From positions 142,989,950 through 143,053,949 of the forward strand of contig CP136063.1 in the NCBI GenBank assembly GCA_032622095.1: a DNA stretch of 64,000 nt. Direction: 5' to 3'. Positions 53,210 through 64,000 of the stretch are shown here, one piece after another. The DNA is from Siphonodentalium dalli (Eukaryota > Mollusca > Scaphopoda > Gadilida > Siphonodentaliidae). The notes beneath the pieces were generated by a model. The model saw nothing but the letters and a program-made list of their open reading frames with translations. It was not told where the DNA came from and did no database searches. Both the position numbers and the translations under genes were made by a program. Position 1 is the stretch's first letter, and each line of letters opens with the position of its first letter.

Positions 53210-54419
53210 TCTATCTATACTATATATTTTGAGACTTCGTATATATGTGTGTATGTGTGTACTTCATAGAATCCAAAACGCGTGTACTGATTGAGCTCAA
53301 ACTTCCTATGTAAGTGTCAAATCGCACCGACACGACCGTGGTCGCAGTTTAGAAAAGCTCAGAGCACCCGTTCTCCAATCTCAAATCACCGCAAAGGCAC
53401 GGCGTGGGTTAATCAAGTGATTATTTAATGAGCGTTTGTTTTTGACGCATCTCTATAAAGAGCGTCTGTTTGCCATTCAACGCTATTTGCATCTGCAGAG
53501 ATATATACGGAACATACATTAAATTTAAAAAACATTTGTTTCTGACCAACCCTGCGAGCACGGATGGCGCGCTTTGTTTTTACAGTATATAGTTATATAC
53601 CGAAATCATCCCAGATAATCACGAATATAGCATCAGATTTCTCCCCAGATATACCGTTATAAAAAGCTACTGGAATCTGCCAATCTACGGGAAATTCCAG
53701 GGAATGCCGATTGAGCTCAAACTTGCTACACACGGGAAGTGTCATATATATGAGTGTGTCCTTTATAGACTCGAACCGATTGAGCTCAAACTTGCTAAAT
53801 AAGAAAATAGCCCCCAAGCCGTAAATATCAACAACAACGATATTGCTACCTACGGGGAGCAACGTTATTAGCATCTGCAGAATTATGCAGAGAGAAAATG
53901 CTTTCCTATTTTTAGAACGCAACACATGTTTACGTCGCGTTGGTGATTGAGGTTCACAACGGGGTTAATTGACTGTCCGCTCTTTGCGACGATGAGGTTC
54001 ACGGCGGGGACTATTGACCAACACTCACAATTTCGTCTTTTGCATCAGATACCAACACCTCGACCGATCGGGACGAAACTTGGTACGTGAGTGTAGTTTG
54101 ACCAGGTGGTCGTCGCTGTCGTATTGGCGAGCCCGTGCGACGCCCGTGCAGCGCATGCGCAGACGAGATCTCGGAAACGGGTGGAGCTATCGACTTAAAA
54201 TTTGCTATGTGAATGTATCTTGCGCCGGGTACAAATTTTATCGGGTCGCCGAGTCCGTGCGACGCCAGCTTCGCGCATGCGCAGACCAGATCTCGGAAAC
54301 GGGTGGAGCTACCGGGTACAATTTTTTCTTATTGAAACGCGTGGAGCTAAAAATTAAAAAAAAATATTAAAAAAATGTCATGTTTCGGACAAGCCGCCAG
54401 TGGCGGGCTAACCTGCTAG
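53210..54419 (+). mobile_element. Helitron-like unit 5 (1,210 bp)
   Basis: Nearly identical to unit 4, with a 30-bp deletion just before the 3' hairpin (AAATATTAAAAAAATGTCAT in place of the longer AAATATAAACAAATGTCACA form). It ends GCCGCCAGTGGCGGGC-TAACCTGCTAG. Confidence 0.8.
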
Positions 54420-57400
54420 TCTATACTATATATTTTGAGACTTCGTATGTGTGTATGTGTGTACTTCATAGAATCCAAAACGCGTGTACAGATTGAGATC
54501 AAATTTCCTATGTAAGTGTCAAATCCCACCGACACGAAAGTGGTCGCGGTTTAGAAAAGCTCAGAGCACCCGTTCTCCACTCCCATTCATCAAAATCAGC
54601 TCAAACGGCACGGCCGGGGTTAATAACGTCATTATATATATATATGAAGTCAGAGTCTCCAGAGTTATACCGGAACAAACACGTGTTTACGTCGTCTTGG
54701 GGGTCCACGATGGGAGTATGACTTCAATGCAATGTTATCGCTCGAAACACGTGTTTACTTCGTGTTGAGGTTCACGATGGGAGTCTGACAATTGTTATCG
54801 CTCGAAATAGTACAACGGCTGGACAGATTGAGCTCAAACTTCCCATCTAGAGGTAAAATACCACGTACGATGTCGTCCACGCGTTTTCCAGAAGCTCCGA
54901 GCACCCGTACTCCACTCCCAGTCATTAAAATCAGCTCAAACGGCACGGCCGGGTTAATAACGTCATTATATATATATATGAAGTCAGAGTCTCCAGAGTT
55001 ATACGGGAACAAACACGTGTTTACGTCGTCTTGGGGGTCCACGATGGGAGTCTGACTTCAATGCAATGTTATCGCTCGAAACACGTGTTTACTTCGTGTT
55101 GAGGTTCACGATGGGAGTCTGACAATTGTTATCGCTCGAAATAGTACATTAGGACGGGTACGAAATGCATTTATCTCGATTAAAAAGGCAGATCTCGGAA
55201 ACGGGTGGAGCTATCGACTTGAAAATTGCAATGTGAATGTATCTTGCGCCGGGTACAAATTTTATCGGGTCGCCGAGCCCATGCGACGCCCGTGCAGCGC
55301 ATGCGCAGACGAGATATCGGAAACGGGTGGAGCTATCGACTTGAAATTTGCTATGTGAATGTATCTTGGGCCGGGTACAAATTTGATCGGTTCGCCGAGT
55401 CCGTGCGAAGCCAGCTTCGCGCATGCGCAGACCAGATCTCGGAAACGGGTGGAGCTACCGGGTACAATTTTTTCTTATTGAAACGCGTGGAGCTAAAAAT
55501 TAAAAAAAAATATAAACAATGTTTCGGACAAGCCGCCGGTGGCGGGCTAACCTGCTAGTCTATACTATATATTTTGAGACTTCGTATGTGTGTATGTGTG
55601 TACTTCATAGAATCCAAAACGCGTGTACAGATTGAGATCAAATTTCCTATGTAAGTGTCAAATCCCACCGACACGAAAGTGGTCGCGGTTTAGAAAAGCT
55701 CAGAGCACCCGTTCTCCACTCCCATTCATCAAAATCAGCTCAAACGGCACGGCCGGGGTTAATAACGTCATTATATATATATATGAAGTCAGAGTCTCCA
55801 GAGTTATACCGGAACAAACACGTGTTTACGTCGTCTTGGGGGTCCACGATGGGAGTATGACTTCAATGCAATGTTATCGCTCGAAACACGTGTTTACTTC
55901 GTGTTGAGGTTCACGATGGGAGTCTGACAATTGTTATCGCTCGAAATAGTACAACGGCTGGACAGATTGAGCTCAAACTTCCCATCTAGAGGTAAAATAC
56001 CACGTACGATGTCGTCCACGCGTTTTCCAGAAGCTCCGAGCACCCGTACTCCACTCCCAGTCATTAAAATCAGCTCAAACGGCACGGCCGGGGTTAATAA
56101 CGTCATTATATATATATATGAAGTCAGAGTCTCCAGAGTTATACGGGAACAAACACGTGTTTACGTCGTCTTGGGGGTCCACGATGGGAGTCTGACTTCA
56201 ATGCAATGTTATCGCTCGAAACACGTGTTTACTTCGTGTTGAGGTTCACGATGGGAGTCTGACAATTGTTATCGCTCGAAATAGTACATTAGGACGGGTA
56301 CGAAATGCATTTATCTCGATTAAAAAGGCAGATCTCGGAAACGGGTGGAGCTATCGACTTGAAAATTGCAATGTGAATGTATCTTGCGCCGGGTACAAAT
56401 TTTATCGGGTCGCCGAGCCCATGCGACGCCCGTGCAGCGCATGCGCAGACGAGATATCGGAAACGGGTGGAGCTATCGACTTGAAATTTGCTATGTGAAT
56501 GTATCTTGGGCCGGGTACAAATTTGATCGGGTCGCCGAGTCCGTGCGAAGCCAGCTTCGCGCATGCGCAGACCAGATCTCGGAAACGGGTGGAGCTACCG
56601 GGTACAATTTTTTCTTATTGAAACGCGTGGAGCTAAAAATTAAAAAAAAATATAAACAATGTTTCGGACAAGCCGCCGGTGGCGGGCTAACCTGCTAGTC
56701 TATACTATATATTTTGAGACTTCGTATGTGTGTATGTGTGTACTTCATAGAATCCAAAACGCGTGTACAGATTGAGATCAAATTTCCTATGTAAGTGTCA
56801 AATCCCACCGACACGAAAGTGGTCGCGGTTTAGAAAAGCTCAGAGCACCCGTTCTCCACTCCCATTCATCAAAATCAGCTCAAACGGCACGGCCGGGGTT
56901 AATAACGTCATTATATATATATATGAAGTCAGAGTCTCCAGAGTTATACCGGAACAAACACGTGTTTACGTCGTCTTGGGGGTCCACGATGGGAGTATGA
57001 CTTCAATGCAATGTTATCGCTCGAAACACGTGTTTACTTCGTGTTGAGGTTCACGATGGGAGTCTGACAATTGTTATCGCTCGAAATAGTACAACGGCTG
57101 GACAGATTGAGCTCAAACTTCCCATCTAGAGGTAAAATACCACGTACGATGTCGTCCACGCGTTTTCCAGAAGCTCCGAGCACCCGTACTCCACTCCCAG
57201 TCATTAAAATCAGCTCAAACGGCACGGCCGGGGTTAATAACGTCATTATATATATATATGAAGTCAGAGTCTCCAGAGTTATACGGGAACAAACACGTGT
57301 TTACGTCGTCTTGGGGGTCCACGATGGGAGTCTGACTTCAATGCAATGTTATCGCTCGAAACACGTGTTTACTTCGTGTTGAGGTTCACGATGGGAGTCT

Positions 57401-58978
57401 GACAATTGTTATCGCTCGAAATAGTACATTAGGACGGGTACGAAATGCATTTATCTCGATTAAAAAGGCAGATCTCGGAAACGGGTGGAGCTATCGACTT
57501 GAAAATTGCAATGTGAATGTATCTTGCGCCGGGTACAAATTTTATCGGGTCGCCGAGCCCATGCGACGCCCGTGCAGCGCATGCGCAGACGAGATATCGG
57601 AAACGGGTGGAGCTATCGACTTGAAATTTGCTATGTGAATGTATCTTGGGCCGGGTACAAATTTGATCGGGTCGCCGAGTCCGTGCGAAGCCAGCTTCGC
57701 GCATGCGCAGACCAGATCTCGGAAACGGGTGGAGCTACCGGGTACAATTTTTTCTTATTGAAACGCGTGGAGCTAAAAATTAAAAAAAAATATAAACAAT
57801 GTTTCGGACAAGCCGCCGGTGGCGGGCTAACCTGCTAGTCTATACTATATATTTTGAGACTTCGTATGTGTGTATGTGTGTACTTCATAGAATCCAAAAC
57901 GCGTGTACAGATTGAGATCAAATTTCCTATGTAAGTGTCAAATCCCACCGACACGAAAGTGGTCGCGGTTTAGAAAAGCTCAGAGCACCCGTTCTCCACT
58001 CCCATTCATCAAAATCAGCTCAAACGGCACGGCCGGGGTTAATAACGTCATTATATATATATATGAAGTCAGAGTCTCCAGAGTTATACCGGAACAAACA
58101 CGTGTTTACGTCGTCTTGGGGGTCCACGATGGGAGTATGACTTCAATGCAATGTTATCGCTCGAAACACGTGTTTACTTCGTGTTGAGGTTCACGATGGG
58201 AGTCTGACAATTGTTATCGCTCGAAATAGTACAACGGCTGGACAGATTGAGCTCAAACTTCCCATCTAGAGGTAAAATACCACGTACGATGTCGTCCACG
58301 CGTTTTCCAGAAGCTCCGAGCACCCGTACTCCACTCCCAGTCATTAAAATCAGCTCAAACGGCACGGCCGGGGTTAATAACGTCATTATATATATATATG
58401 AAGTCAGAGTCTCCAGAGTTATACGGGAACAAACACGTGTTTACGTCGTCTTGGGGGCCCACGATGGGAGTCTGACTTCAATGCAATGTTATCGCTCGAA
58501 ACACGTGTTTACTTCGTGTTGAGGTTCACGATGGGAGTCTGACAATTGTTATCGCTCGAAATAGTACATTAGGACGGGTACGAAATGCATTTATCTCGAT
58601 TAAAAAGGCAGATCTCGGAAACGGGTGGAGCTATCGACTTGAAAATTGCAATGTGAATGTATCTTGCGCCGGGTACAAATTTTATCGGGTCGCGGAGCCC
58701 ATGCGACGCCCGTGCAGCGCATGCGCAGACGAGATATCGGAAACGGGTGGAGCTATCGACTTGAAATTTGCTATGTGAATGTATCTTGGGCCGGGTACAA
58801 ATTTGATCGGGTCGCCGAGTCCGTGCGAAGCCAGCTTCGCGCATGCGCAGACCAGATCTCGGAAACGGGTGGAGCTACCGGGTACAATTTTTTCTTATTG
58901 AAACGCGTGGAGCTAAAAATTAAAAAAAAATATAAACAATGTTTCGGACAAGCCGCCGGTGGCGGGCTAACCTGCTAG
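54420..58978 (+). mobile_element. Four nearly identical tandem Helitron-like units (about 1,140 bp each)
   Basis: Units run 54420-55558, 55559-56698, 56699-57838 and 57839-58978, each from TCTATACTATATATTTTGAG to CCTGCTAG. I see only single-base differences between them, for example a missing G near 54955, T for G near 55391, C for T near 58458 and G for C near 58694. Each has two internal halves around CACGTGTTTACGTCGTC and two GATCTCGGAAACGGGTGGAG repeats near its 3' end. Recurrent 70-110-residue open frames are by-products of this periodicity. Confidence 0.9.
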
Positions 58979-60082
58979 TACTATATATTTTGAGACTTCG
59001 TATATATATATGTATGTATGTACTTCATAGAATCCAAAACGCGTGTACAGATTGAGATCAAATTTCCTATGTAAGTGTCAAATCCCACCGACACCACCGT
59101 AATCGTGTTTTCGAGAAGCTCTGAGCACCCTTTATCCACTCCCAGTCATCGAAATCAGCTCAAACGGCACGGCCGGGGTTAATAACGTCATTATATATAT
59201 ATATGAAGTCAGAGTCTCCAAAGTTATACCGGAACAAACACGTGTTTACGTCGTCTTGGGGGTCCACGATGGGAGTCTGACTTCAATGCAATGTTATCGC
59301 TCGAAACACGTGTTTACTTCGTGTTGAGGTTCACGATGGGAGTCTGACAATTGTTATCGCTCGAAATAGTACATTAGGACGGGAACGGCTGGACAGATTG
59401 AGCTCAAACTTCCTATCTAAAGGTAAAATACCACGTACGATGTCGTCCACGCGTTTTCCAGAAGCTCCGAGCACCCGTACTCCACTCCCAGTCATAAAAA
59501 TCAGCTCAAACGGTACGGCCGGGGTTAATAACGTCATTATATATATATATATATACGAAGTCAACGTTATTAGCATCTGCATTGAGTGCATTTCCTAGAA
59601 CGCAACACGTGTTTTACGTCGTCTTGAGGTTCACGATGGGAGTCATTTCAATGCAATGTTATCGCTCGAAACACGTGTTTACTTCGTGTTGAGGTTCACG
59701 ATGGGAGTCTGACATTTCAATGCAATGTTATCGCTCGAAATATTATGCAGAAAGGCAGATCTCGGAAACGGGTGGAGCTATTGACCTGAAATTTGCTATG
59801 TGAATGTATCTTGCACCGGGTACAAATTTTATCGGGTCGCCGAGCCCATGCGACGCCCGTGCAGCGCATGCGCAGACGAGATCTCGGAAACGGGTGGAGC
59901 TATCGACTTGAAATTTGCTATGTGAATGTATCTTGGGCCGGGTACAAATTTGATCGGGTCGCCGAGCCCGTGCGACGCCAGCTTCGCGCATGCGCAGACC
60001 AGATCTCGGAAACGGGTGGAGCTACCGGGTACAATTTTTTCTTATTGAAACGCGTGGAGCCGGTGGCGGGCTACCCTGCTAG
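58979..60082 (+). mobile_element. Helitron-like unit 10
   Basis: It begins TACTATATATTTTGAGAC (the leading TC is lost at the junction CTAGTAC) and ends GGTGGCGGGC-TACCCTGCTAG at 60082. The 3' hairpin has lost part of its left arm (GTGGAGCCGGTGGCGGGC). The 3' half resembles unit 3 rather than the 1,140-bp units. Confidence 0.7.
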
Positions 60083-61731
60083 TCTATCTATACTATATAT
60101 TTTGAGACTTCGTATATATGTGTGTATATATGTGTGTGTGTACTTCATAGAATCCAAAACGACTGATCCGATCGAGCTCAAATTTCGTATGTAAGTGTAA
60201 AATCCAACCGACACCGCCGTAGTCGGGTTTACGAGAAGCCCTGAGCACCCTTTATCCACTCCCAAATCACCGCAAAGGCACGGCGGGGGTTAATCAAGTG
60301 ATTATTTAATGAGCGTTTGTTTTTTACGCATCGCTATAAAGAGCATCTGTTTGCCATTCAACGTTATTTGCATCTGCAGAGAGATATACGGAACACACAT
60401 TAAATTTAAAAAACATTTGTTTCTGACCAACCCTGCGAGCACGGATGGCTCGCTTTGTTTTTACAGTATATAGTTATATACCGAAATCATCCGAGATAAT
60501 CACGAATATAGCATCAGATTTCTCCCCAGATATACCGTTATGAAGCTACTGGAATTATATTAATCTGCCAATCTACGGGAAATTCCAGGGAATGCCGATT
60601 GAGCTCAAACTTAAGTGCTTTCCTATTTTTAGAACGTAACACATGTTTACGTCGTGTTGGTGATTGAGGTTCACAACGGGGTTAATTGACTGTCCGCTCT
60701 TTGCGACGATGAGGTTCACGGCGGGGACTATTGACCAACACTCACAATTTCGTCTTTTGCATCAGATACCAACACCTCGACCGATCGGATATATGTGTGT
60801 ATGTGTGTATATATGTGGGTACTTCATAGAATCGAAAACGCGTGTAGGAACGGGCATCCCCACGGCAATGTCGGCTTATAAGACATCTTTGCTACACATG
60901 AAAGCCGATGGAATTTACATTTTCTGATGTATACATTTTTTGTTATGGCTGAAAATCTTAGTCTATTTCCGAAACATTCATATAAACAAGCTCTAAACTT
61001 ACACCCCTCGATTCCTGCTAACTCACGCAGCTATACACGCTGCCCCAAACCGTGAACGCCAACGACATTGTTGGCGAGAAAATAGCCCCCAAGCCGTAAA
61101 TATCAACAACAACGATATTACTAAATACACGTTTTCGGCAATGTGAGAGTTTTCGGAGAGCCGTGATGCCAACAACAACGGCCCGAAGCCCTGAATGCCA
61201 ACAACAGATTCAATGCAATGTTATATATTATGCAGTCGAGATTTCACGACATTACGACGGGTACGGCAGACTCGAAATATTATGCAGACAGATTTCCCGA
61301 CGGGAAGCGTTTGTTTTAAATTCAATGCAATGTTATCGTAGAGAGATTTCACGAAACAAAGAATGCGTTGTCTGTCGTTCCTACGAAGGGGGGATTTCTA
61401 CGGGTAAATTTTTCCGCCAGAAACAAAAAATTAAATTTTAAAAACATTAAATTCATATTAAAAAATAAAAAACAAAAATAAATAAAAACAAAATAATTAC
61501 AAAAATGTCATGTTTCTGAAACAAAGCCATGGGACGAAAACAATTTACAATTTAATTAACTTTTGTACTTGAATTGTTATTGGTCCATGGTGAGACCATA
61601 ATTTCTCTTGATATAAAGGCAGAATTAACTCATTGATTGTCTCCTCACGTTTTCAATTCTGTATTCTGACCATTCAGTTCAATTAACGAATGTTTCTGAC
61701 CAAGCACGCCAGTGGCGGGCTAACCTGCTAG
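60083..61731 (+). mobile_element. Helitron-like unit 11
   Basis: From TCTATCTATACTATATATTT to CTAG at 61731, with a CACGCCAGTGGCGGGC hairpin. It is a mosaic of blocks found in units 3-5 (GAGCACGGATGG..CGCTTTG, ATTGAGCTCAAACTT) and extra sequence with GAATGCCAACAACAGATTC. No coding sequence. Confidence 0.7.
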
Positions 61732-62456
61732 TCTATATCTATATATTTTGAGAACTCCGTGTATTCGAGAGATAGCCCACACCCTCCGGACCTCAATGAT
61801 ATGATCGTGAATGAGTATTGATATACCCCACTAAACTTTGACAAACACCAGTAATGATGTGTAGATCATTTACATATATCTCCTATATATTTTGATACAA
61901 TCTATCTAATTTACATATCTCTCTTATATATTTATGTTTGTGTGTGTGTTGTACTTCATACAAATCTACAATTCTCGACCGATCGGGACGAAACTTGGTA
62001 CGTGTGTGTAGTTTGACCAGGCGGTGGTCGTTGTCGTATTGGCGAGCCCGTGCGACGCCCGTGCAGCGCATGCGCAGACGAGATCTCGGAAACGGGTGGA
62101 GCTATCGACTTGAAATTTGCTATGTGAATGTATCTTGCGCCGGGTACAAATTTTATCGGGTCGCCGAGCCCGTGCGACGCCCGTGCAGCGCATGCGCAGA
62201 CGAGATCTCGGAAACGGGTGGAGCTATCGACTTGAAATTTGCTATGTGAATGTATCTTGCGCCGGGTACAAATTTTATCGGGTCGCCGAGCCCGTGCGAC
62301 GCCAGCTTCGCGCATGCGCAGACCAGATCTCGGAAACGGGTGGAGCTACCGGGTACAAATTTTTCTTATTGAAACGCGTGGAGCTAAAAATTAAAACAAA
62401 ATATTTAAAAAATGTCATGTTTCGGACAAGCCGCCGGTGGCGGGCTAACCTGCTAG
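61732..62456 (+). mobile_element. Helitron-like unit 12
   Basis: It starts TCTATATCTATATATTTTGA and ends with the GCCGCCGGTGGCGGGC hairpin and CTAG at 62453-62456. The 3' part holds three copies of the repeat ending GCATGCGCAGACGAG-ATCTC (from about 62045, 62165 and 62285), one more than most units. Confidence 0.75.
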
Positions 62457-62506
62457 TACTATATATTTTGAGACTTCGTAAATATATATGTGTGTGTGTA
62501 CTTCAT
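62457..62506 (+). mobile_element. Helitron-like 5' fragment, truncated by LINE insertion
   Basis: TACTATATATTTTGAGACTT followed by the usual TGTGTGTGTACTTCAT, then an abrupt switch to unrelated GC-richer sequence (GGCGGCAACTGAATGGCGGC). This marks the 5' border of the retrotransposon. Confidence 0.65.
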
Positions 62507-64000
62507 GGCGGCAACTGAATGGCGGCAACCGGAGTAGACTTGTAAACAAAAGCTCGCGGACTACCCAGCCGATTTTCCTTACTTTAACTTAAGTGATTGA
62601 GGCGCTGATCAGATACAAATGTCCAGATAAGTTATCCGAGTCCATTGTGATGTAGTATTATATACCATAACTGCAAATATCAGTAAAATCAGACCGCTCG
62701 CACCAAGTAGCCTATTCTCGTGGTACTGAAAATGGCCGATTCTGCCGAAAATAGCACACCAAATATGAACAATGAATCAACTCAACACACCCCTACAGTT
62801 AGCTCGGAAACAAACATTACAGTTGATGAATTAGAGAAGTTAATACAGGACAAAAAACGAAAAAACAGAACTGACATCTCGCCTTATGAATTGAGACAAC
62901 TCAGACAAAGGAAAGACTCCGATGACTACAAGGATGATCCCATTTTTGCATATTCAACTTTTGGGAAAGAAATAAAGGCCATGGTAGAGGAAGGTGTGTG
63001 TAATGCCATAGACAAGGTAGTGAAAACACTAGCTGAAACTGTAACAAAATCCGTAAATAACTCTATGCAAGTACATGATGAAAAAATGAGACACCTAGAA
63101 AATGAACTAAAAAGAGAGAAGGACAGAAATACAAAACTGGAGAAAAGACTAGACGCTCTTGAAAAGAGTACGGAAGTAAAGTTCGAGCAATATGAACAGC
63201 ATGGCAGAGGAAACAGTCTGAGATTTATAAATTTTCCCATACCAAATGGAACAAAGGATTTGCGAAACTTTGACTCAAGCACTGAAGTGATAAAATTCTG
63301 TGACAAATTCTTAGGTATCAAAATTCTGCCAGAAGACATCGACAAATCGCACCCCCTGTCTGACAAAATTCTAACAAAAAGCCGTGGGTCACAGATGCAA
63401 AATGGAAATGGAAACAATGGAACCGCTTACAACTTTGTAAATATAATTGTTCGCTTTTCAAGATTTGACACCAAGAAAATTCTCTTTGCGGCAAAAAAAA
63501 CTGTTGAAATCAAAATCAAAGGTAATAATCGTTGAAGACCTAACACCAAAGAGGCAATCCATAATGAAAGATCTTGCTGACCTCAGAAAAACAGGAGCTT
63601 TACACTCCTTTTGGACTCAGAATGGCAAAATATACTTTAAACTAACCGAACAAATGAGAGGCATGCAGATAAATATGGATGAAGAAATAAAACCCCAGCT
63701 TCCCACTCATCCACCTGAATTTGATGAGCCAGAAATGGACTCTTAAAAACAGTATTCCAAAAGATGCAGCCATTGTGCTACTGAAGCACCTCCATATTTA
63801 TGAACTATAAATTTTGTTTAATGTATATATGTAATTTATATGCTGACCCACCTCGGCATATCATAAACTGCAAATTTCACCCACCTCGGTATATCACAAA
63901 CTGCAAATTTAACAAACTATTATTACTGTATGCTATTCCGCCATGTCGTATCACTACCCTCTACGATCTCAGCAGACAGACTAAACTAAAGCTTTCTCTT
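62507..64000 (+). mobile_element. Non-LTR retrotransposon, 5' region (continues beyond window)
   Basis: The 5' leader opens with two GGCGGCAAC repeats, then ORF1 (62732-63746). After ORF1 there is a spacer with a doubled phrase GACCCACCTCGGCATATCAT / CACCCACCTCGGTATATCAC (near 63845 and 63880). No ORF2 motif is reached before 64000. The insertion sits inside the youngest-looking Helitron array, so it is later than that array. Confidence 0.65.
62732..63746 (+). pseudogene. LINE ORF1 protein (coiled coil plus RNA-binding domain), one frameshift
   Basis: The first frame from ATG 62732 gives an acidic Ser/Thr-rich head, a Lys/Arg patch (QDKKRKNRTDISPYELRQLR), then a heptad-like coiled coil near residues 110-150 (MRHLENELKREKDRNTKLEK). 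An RRM-like core follows: SLRFINFPIP, FCDKFLGIKILPEDIDKSHP and NIIVRFSRFDTKKILFAAKK. It stops at 63535. The C-terminal domain continues in another frame with EDLTPKRQSIMKDLADLRKT and FWTQNGKIYFKLTEQM to 63746. The domain order is that of L1/Tx1-type ORF1p, an RNA chaperone that coats the element's RNA. A single indel near 63515-63535 breaks it. Confidence 0.75.

Noticed and set aside
51550-62315. Recurring 60-130-residue frames in the Helitron units
   Set aside because: They recur only because the units are tandem copies, overlap on both strands and show no Rep, helicase or other domain.

Overview
The window looks like repeat-dense nuclear DNA of a marine invertebrate, most likely a mollusc or another lophotrochozoan. 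It is AT-rich, contains a GT-AG intron, and holds no convincing cellular gene. The transposon mix (Polinton/Maverick, CR1-type LINEs with a 2A peptide, Mutator-like element, TA-, TWA- and TTAA-flanked foldback elements, Helitrons, tRNA-derived SINE) fits such a genome. The lineage is an inference from repeat character, not from a marker gene.

Layout. 1-5.7 kb: small foldback elements, a duplicated block, a possible solo LTR and a 1.5-kb inverted-repeat element. 5.9-11.5 kb: a scrambled Mutator-like element whose arms occur as two interleaved inverted copies, then a deleted CR1-type LINE with a 2A motif (GDIEQNPGP). 13.15-27.33 kb: a decayed LINE reverse transcriptase split in two. The 13.4 kb between its halves (13546-26991) is bounded by matching CCCATATAAAAATGTA termini and ACCTGGGT-rich subterminal arrays. 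It looks like one very large non-autonomous transposon carrying nested MITEs, another LINE fragment and a 46-bp satellite.

29027-45923 is a complete Polinton/Maverick of 16,897 bp with terminal inverted repeats of about 1.26-1.28 kb and a perfect 6-bp target duplication (GATTGG). The plus-strand block encodes packaging ATPase, two small conserved proteins, chromodomain integrase, a membrane protein with a PC4-like domain, minor capsid protein (frameshifted), a small pre-capsid protein, double-jelly-roll major capsid protein and adenain-type protease. A central accessory block carries, on the minus strand, a tandem-PC4 protein (broken by an in-frame TGA) followed 11 bp later by a TATA-binding-protein (TBP) homologue. 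A divergent plus-strand gene there has an F-box-like N-terminus. Protein-primed-type DNA polymerase B lies on the minus strand, with one intron and several disabling mutations. The TBP plus PC4 pair is the most striking content: it suggests an element that carried its own Pol II initiation factors for its tightly packed genes.

45.9-48.8 kb is unassigned sequence. 48825-62456 is a head-to-tail array of about twelve Helitron-like units (5' TC, 3' hairpin plus CTAG), four of them nearly identical at about 1,140 bp, with a SINE inserted in the first. The last Helitron fragment is interrupted at about 62.5 kb by the 5' end of a non-LTR retrotransposon, whose ORF1 (coiled coil plus RNA-binding domain, frameshifted) runs towards the window end.
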